Assembly: GCA_963763365.1 (NCBI GenBank)
Contig: CAVXOE010000011.1
Coordinates: 310,001-374,000, forward strand
From: VAZQ01 sp963763365
GTDB lineage: Bacteria > Pseudomonadota > Alphaproteobacteria > Rhizobiales > Xanthobacteraceae
DNA length: 64,000 nucleotides
Direction: 5' to 3'
Part shown: positions 63,763 through 64,000 of the stretch, piece after piece
Layout of the letters: each line of letters starts with the position of its first letter
How positions within the stretch are numbered: the first letter of the stretch is position 1
The notes under the pieces: model-generated
The model's database searches: none
Told to the model about the DNA's origin: nothing
Seen by the model: the letters and a program-made list of their open reading frames with translations, nothing else
Position numbers and translations under genes: made by a program

Positions 63763-64000
63763 ATGTCCAATTCACCAAAATACTTCATGTACTTTCCGGG
63801 AAATTATCGTTGGTCCGCGGCGTTCGGGAACATGCTGGGTCGTTCCATTTACGGCGGCGCCGACATCAGTGAGCTCTACAAGATTGGGCGTCTGCTGGAG
63901 GGGAAAGGCGGCGAGGACGACGAAGCCTGGTTCGACGCCTGTGTCAAAATCGCCGACGAAGTGCGCGTACGTGCGGAGCGTTTCCGAAGCTCGCACCATC
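63763..64000 (+). CDS. Alpha/beta-hydrolase (FrsA/esterase-like), N-terminal part only
   Basis: A plus frame opens at an ATG at 63763 with CCGGAG upstream and is still open at the window edge, so only 79 residues are seen. It begins M-S-N-S-P-K-Y-F-M-Y-F-P-G-N-Y-R-W-S, then GRSIYGGADISELYKIGRLL and a helical cap, resembling the N-terminal helical region of FrsA-type and C-C-bond-cleaving hydrolases. The catalytic Ser lies beyond the edge, so the class is tentative. It follows the TctC gene by 50 bases in the catabolic cluster. Confidence 0.65.
   Translation, partial: MSNSPKYFMYFPGNYRWSAAFGNMLGRSIYGGADISELYKIGRLLEGKGGEDDEAWFDACVKIADEVRVRAERFRSSHH

Overview
The window is high-GC, densely coded DNA from an alphaproteobacterium, most likely of the Hyphomicrobiales (Bradyrhizobium/Rhodopseudomonas-like). 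This rests on gene content: many periplasmic binding-protein transporters, orphan TctC-type binding proteins, a phasin and DivK/RsbU-type signalling. It also rests on two copies of an intergenic palindromic element whose arms read like AGCCCGGATGGAGCG, a type familiar from that group. No rRNA, tRNA, CRISPR array, integrase or transposase was seen.

Layout. (1) 1-956: end of a Tat-exported ABC binding protein. (2) 1121-8404: a signalling block with a single-domain response regulator, a hybrid histidine kinase, a receiver-PP2C phosphatase, an RsbW-like kinase, an NCS2 nucleobase permease with a degenerate RsbW-like tail, and a STAS protein. (3) 8635-18813: a cupin, then a GntR-controlled operon with a binding protein, two ferritin-like diiron proteins, LivHMGF, a formamidase-like hydrolase and a TctC protein. 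(4) 20146-26935: a BMP-type nucleoside ABC transporter flanked by an 8-oxoguanine-deaminase-like gene (frameshifted) and a guanine/cytosine-deaminase-fold enzyme, suggesting purine uptake and salvage. (5) 28772-33198: a compact thiazole/oxazole-modified RiPP (TOMM) locus with a Cys/Gly-rich precursor, a fused E1-like/YcaO cyclodehydratase and a SagB-type dehydrogenase. This is the most exciting locus here. (6) 33150-42334: a frameshifted M32 carboxypeptidase, a secreted lectin-like protein, a second Liv transporter, a cupin and an FAD monooxygenase. (7) 42504-47820: a dipeptide-type ABC transporter. (8) 48131-53216: a damaged prolyl-aminopeptidase gene, a Ca2+/H+ exchanger, a SulP transporter, small cytosolic proteins between REP-like elements, and a phasin. 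(9) 53533-64000: a MarR regulator divergent from a long catabolic gene set (Rieske oxygenase, Fbp-type ABC transporter, opine-dehydrogenase-like and hydroxyacyl-CoA-dehydrogenase-like enzymes, two binding proteins, a hydrolase running off the edge).

How it fits together. Most of the window is uptake plus first-step catabolism of unidentified small organic compounds, each set under a local regulator. Two blocks stand out: the TOMM locus, and a partner-switching module that appears to extend onto a nucleobase permease. Four genes carry an apparent single-base insertion (near 25457, 33594, 44285-44289 and 63541). The uniform direction makes sequence error as likely as genuine decay, so reading-frame breaks should be treated with caution.
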